From Oreohelix idahoensis (lineage: Eukaryota; Mollusca; Gastropoda; Stylommatophora; Oreohelicidae): a stretch of DNA of 64,000 nucleotides. The stretch lies in NCBI GenBank assembly GCA_024509875.1, contig JAMPIV010004448.1, forward strand, positions 558,001-622,000, written 5' to 3'. Below are positions 58,301 to 64,000 of this stretch, in pieces. The notes beneath the pieces were generated by a model, which saw nothing but the letters and a program-made list of their open reading frames with translations, made no database searches and had not been told where the DNA came from. Within the stretch, counting starts at the first letter, position 1, and each line of letters opens with the position of its first letter. Made by a program: the position numbers and the translations under genes.

Positions 58301-60222
58301 AGGAGAAGGTACAATATGCTGTAACAAGGAGAAGGTACAATATGCTGTAACAAGGAGAAGGTACAATATGCTGTAACAAGGAGAAGGTACAATATGCTGT
58401 AACAAGGAGAAGGTACAATATGCAAGGAGAAGGTACAATGTAACAAGGAGAAGGTACAATATGCTGTACAATATGCTGAGAAGGTACAATACGCTGTAAC
58501 AAGAAGGTACAATATGCTGTAACAAGGAGAAGGTACAATATGCTGTAACAAGGAGAAGGTACAATATGCTGTAAGGAGAAGGTACAACATGCTGTAGAAA
58601 GGAGAAGGTACAAGATGCTGTAACAAGGAGAAGGTACAATATGCTGTAACAAGGAGAAGGTACAATATGCTGTAACAAGGAGAAGGTACAATATGCTGTA
58701 ACAAGGAGAAGGTACAATATGCTGTAACAAGGAGAAGGTACAATATGCTGTAACAAGGAGAAGGTACAATATGCTGTAACAAGGAGAAAGTACAATATGC
58801 TGTAACAAGGCGAAAGTACAATATGATGTAACAAGGAGAAGGTAAAATATGCTGTAGGTACAATATGCTGTAACAAGGAGAAGGTACAATATGCTGTAAC
58901 AAGGAGAAGGTACAATATGCTGTAACAAGGAGAAGGTACAATATGCTGTAACAAGGAGAAGGTACAATATGCTGTAACAAGGAGAAGGTACAATATGCTG
59001 TAAGAAGGAGAAAGAACAATATGCTGCAACAAGGAGAAGGTACAATATGCTGTAACACGGAGAAGGTACAATATGCTGTAACAAGGAGAAGGTACAATAT
59101 GCTGTAACAAGGAGAAGGTACAATATGCTGTAACAAGGAGAAGGTACAATATGCTGTAACAAGGAGAAGGTACAATATGCTGTAAGGAGAAGGTACAATA
59201 TGCTGTAACAAGGAGAAGGTACAATATGCTGTAACAAGGAGAAGGTACAATATGCTGTAACAAGGAGAAGGTACAATATGCTGTAACAAGGAGAAGGTAC
59301 AATATGCTGTAACAAGGAGAAGGTACAATATGCTGTAACAAGGAGAAGGTACAATATGCTGTAACAAGGAGAAGGTACAATATGCTGCAAGGAGAAGGTA
59401 CAATATGCTGTAACAAGGAGAAGGTACAATATGCTGTAACAAGGAGAAGGTACAATATGCTGTAACAAGGAGAAGGTACAATATGCTGTAACAAGGAGAA
59501 GGTACAATATGCTGTAACAAGGAGAAGGTACAATATGCAGTAAGGAGAAGGTACAATATGCTGTAAGGAGAAGGTACAATATGATGTAACAAGGAGATGC
59601 TGTAACAAGGAGAAGGTACAATATGCTGTAACAAGGAGAAGGTACAATATGCTGTAACAAGGAGAAGGTACAATATGCTGTAACAAGGAGAAGGTACAAT
59701 ATGCTGTAACAAGGAGAAGGTACAATATGCTGTAAGGAGAAGGTACAATATGCTGTAACAAGGAGAAGGTACAATATGCTGTAACAAGGAGAAGGTACAA
59801 TATGCTGTAACAAGGAGAAGGTACAATATGCTGTAACAAGGAGAAGGTACAATATGCTGTAACAAGGAGAAGGTACAATATGCTGTAACAAGGAGAAGGT
59901 ACAATATGCTGTAACAAGGAGAAGGTACAATATGCTGTAACAAGGAGAAGGTACAATATGCTGTAACAAGGAGAAGGTACAATATGCTGTAACAAGGAGA
60001 AGGTACAATATGCTGTAACAAGGAGAAGGTACAATATGCTGTAAGGAGAAGGTACAATATGCTGTAAGGAGAAGGTACAATATGCTGTAAGGAGAAGGTA
60101 CAATATGCTGTAACAAGGAGAAGGTACAATATGCTGTAAGGAGAAGGTACAATATGCTGTAACAATAAGCTGTTACAAGGAGAAGGTACAATATGCTGTA
60201 ACAAGGAGAAGGTACAATATGA
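55388..60222. repeat. 26-bp satellite array, ~185 copies
   Basis: The unit is AAGGAGAAGGTACAATATGC plus TGTAAC (26 bp). A 22-bp variant lacking four bases (TGTAAGGAG) is scattered through the array, with rarer scrambled units. Neither unit carries a stop in any minus-strand frame, so all three minus frames remain open across almost the full 4.8 kb. Frames of more than 1,600 codons here are not genes. Confidence 0.97.
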
Positions 60223-60229
60223 ATCTCAG

Positions 60230-60830
60230 TATTCACTGTTCTCCGCCAGGTTGTCTTTGGTCTGCCTCTCTTTCGCCATCCTTCTGGGGCCTATAGTGTA
60301 ACAGTTCTGGTGATTGTGTCAAGGTCTCTTCTGAGGACAGTGCCAACCCAGTTCCAGCCTCTGCCTGCAATGATGGTGTGCATGCCTTTTTTTGGCTGCA
60401 CCGTGTAAGCAGTTCCTGGTTGGAGATGGTATTCGGCCAAGAAATTTGAATGATTTTCCTTAGGCAGGTTGAGTATAAAGATGATAATTTGGACATTGCC
60501 TTTTCTGCTATTCTCCAGCACTCTGCACCATACAACAGTACCGAAAGTACGCACCCGTAATATAATCTTAAATTCGTGTTTGTGCTATACTGAGAAGATT
60601 TTCAAATGTTGTTTAGATTTGCAAAGGCTGTTCTGGCTTTGTTCATTCTGTTACTGATGTCTTTGCTTGTTCCGCCGTCTGATTACTATGCTTCCTAGAT
60701 ATGTAAATGTATTTGTTTATTCTAGCTTTAGGTTCCTTATTTTTATGAGTTCAGGATTTATAACATTGAGTGTCATGACCTCTGTCTTCTTCAGGTTTGT
60801 TATGGGTTGCCTCCCCTTGCTCTGCAGTAA
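60230..60830 (-). pseudogene. LINE 3' fragment, same family as 52707-54016
   Basis: Minus-strand text includes LKKTEVMTLNVINPELIKI (RT thumb), FTYLGSIV, YGAECWRIAEKAMSKLSSL, CLRKIIQISWPNTISNQELL, GRGWNWVGTVLRRDLDTITR and KRGRPKTTWRRTVNTEIH. Frame changes separate these blocks. The 3' end is cut at the 26-bp satellite border (60225-60235) before the final coding block seen in the other copy. Confidence 0.8.
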
Positions 60831-62626
<1,796 letters not shown>

Positions 62627-62638
62627 GTATATGGAGTT

Positions 62639-63664
62639 CTTCTTCTTCTTCTTCGTTCACCATCAGATGTTAACTTGAATAAGTTCAAAGAAAGCAGTGG
62701 TCAACCTAAGGCTGATGATATCTCCGTAGATTTTCTCCAGGAATGGTACTGGTGATGGCCATATGCGTTTTCTCTGTTCCTCATATGTTGGGCACCTTTG
62801 AAGCAGATGTTCGGCAGTCATTTTATCAGTGCCACTGTCACATTCCTCAGTAGTTCCTATCTTTAATTTGCTGAATAGATGGTATCTCAATCTGTTATGA
62901 CCTGTGAGAAGTCTGAAGATTACTTGTTCACTTCTGCTGAGCTGGTAATACGGATCATTTTTTGTGTGGCCTGGATGCTCTTATTCCTACTTGTGCTTGT
63001 ACCTGCGCTTGATAAAACTCCTCATAAGTTATATTTGTGTCAAGTTGAGGAAGCTTTCCCCCTTCCGTTGCCAATCTGTCAACCTCGTCATTTCCAGGGA
63101 TGTTGCAGTGAGAAGGGATCCACTGTATCACGACTAGTGTGTATTGCTGACATAGTATGTGAAGTGTTACTCTTAGGTCATCCAGTTCAGCATTACTTTG
63201 ACTTTTCAGCGTTGTAATTACTGACAGCGCATCTGAGAAGATAGCTACTGGTCTCTCTGAGCTTTCTTCTGTCACTAGAATTTCTGATGCAGTTTTTAGG
63301 GCCTCTGCCTCTGCTCTGAAGTTACTAAAAAATTTCCCTGTTGCGACTGCTATCTTTTTTGTGTGTGCCATTGCTTAAGCTCAGGAAGACTCCTCCACTC
63401 CCATCTTTTGCTGATCCATCTGTGTATGCATGGATCCAGGTGTTGCTTGGGTAATGTTTCTCTATATATTTTGTGGTTAGGACTCTCCTTTCTGTTTCAT
63501 TTTGGCTGTTCTTTCTCTCAATACCAGGAACATTTTCTATCATTTCAGGGAAGCACTGTTGTTTCCAAATTGGTAGCTTGCATGCAGTACATGTTGGCGT
63601 AGCTGTTGATATTGCGTTCATGGGGTCTGCTCTCTTCTTTGTTTTGACTGTCTCTACAAAGTTG
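62639..63664 (-). mobile_element. 5'-truncated LINE with C-terminal RNase H and (GAA)n tail
   Basis: The perfect 12-bp target duplication GTATATGGAGTT flanks it (62627-62638 and 63665-63676). The 3' end on the minus strand is GGTGAACGAAG then GAA repeats. Minus-strand coding: TFVETVKTKKRADPMNA, NTWIHAYTDGSAKDGSGG, NFRAEAEALKTASEI, VAIFSDALSVITTLKSQ, VVIQWIPSHCNIPGNDEVDR. These show all four RNase H acidic positions (D, E, D, D). A terminal CCHC-like remnant follows (EECDSGTDKMTAEHLLQRC). One frame change lies near 63360. Such RNase H-bearing elements belong to the I/Nimb-type group. Endonuclease and RT are lost by 5' truncation at insertion. Confidence 0.88.
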
Positions 63665-63676
63665 GTATATGGAGTT

Positions 63677-64000
63677 GAGAACAACTGAGACAGCTAAAAT
63701 AGAATCTACCTAAGTGTGAGTAGAACACTAATACAGCTAAAATAAAAACTACCTAAGTCTGAGTAGAACAACTGAGACATCTAACGGAGAAACTACCTAC
63801 GTCAAAGTAGAACAACTGAGACATATAACAGAGAAACTACCTACGTCAAAGTAGAACAACTGAGATTGCTAAAAGAGGGACAACCTACGTCAAAGTAGAA
63901 CAACTGAGACAGCTAAAAGAGAATCTACCTACGTCAAAGTAGAAAAACTGAGATAGCTAAAAGAGGGACAACCTACGTCAAAGTAGAACAACTGAGATAG
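63677..64000. repeat. ~50-bp minisatellite, ~7 copies, running off the window
   Basis: The unit contains GAACAACTGAGACAGCTAAA and ACCTACGTCAAAGTA. It begins right after the LINE target duplication, whose neighbour GAGAACAACTGAGACAG is itself the first unit, so the LINE sits at or in the array edge. Confidence 0.9.

Noticed and set aside
55368..60236. Open frames of about 1,620, 1,606 and 1,243 codons on the minus strand
   Set aside because: They are the three frames of a 26-bp satellite. All frames are open because the unit has no stop, and composition and length follow the repeat.

Overview
This window looks like repeat-dominated nuclear DNA from an invertebrate animal. The features that point there are split host exons with GT-AG borders, RTE/BovB-type and RNase H-bearing LINEs, tRNA-derived SINEs, a mariner with an N-terminal domain common in invertebrates, and a Gmr1-like Ty3/gypsy retrotransposon. 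A lophotrochozoan such as a mollusc is my best guess, but the sequence alone does not fix the species. There are no bacterial-style genes, operons, rRNA genes or CRISPR arrays. Most long open frames are translations of tandem repeats.

Layout. 1-1,003: a foldback repeat and the 3' end of a LINE. 1,004-8,060: about 133 copies of a 53-bp satellite with higher-order structure. 8,150-8,920: LINE fragment. 9,014-19,028: a decayed hAT-like transposon whose coding end is interrupted by an 8.69-kb LTR retrotransposon (9,800-18,488; 2.43-kb LTRs; 5-bp target duplication CTCAC). 19,045-22,080: mariner fragment, two minisatellites and a SINE. 22,081-24,857: a 61-bp array that copies an intron/exon junction, split by a TIR transposon. 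24,858-36,396: two convincing host exons and one tentative one, on the + strand. They fit the membrane-proximal ectodomain and transmembrane part of a receptor-tyrosine-phosphatase-like protein. Their introns hold a solo LTR, LINE fragments, a MITE and more minisatellites.

36,640-47,935: one minisatellite field based on CTCACTCATACACATGTACA. It has been hit separately by a minus-strand LINE (itself carrying a nested plus-strand RTE), a SINE and a mariner, most with target duplications that can be read directly. It also carries a roughly 200-bp (AT)n run flanked by inverted copies of the array. 48,241-52,706: 52-bp array with an embedded (GA)n. 52,707-54,692: LINE 3' half in which two segments have expanded into minisatellites. 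54,890-60,222: RTE endonuclease fragment, then about 185 copies of a 26-bp satellite. 60,230-64,000: LINE fragments, a (TA)n run, a 5'-truncated RNase H LINE with a perfect 12-bp target duplication, and a final minisatellite.

The most unusual items are three. First, the gypsy-class retrotransposon has its integrase domains before its reverse transcriptase, a SCAN-like Gag and large internal deletions, yet its LTRs are nearly identical. Second, a host splice acceptor has been amplified into about 27 tandem decoys. Third, several minisatellites have arisen from inside LINE coding sequence.
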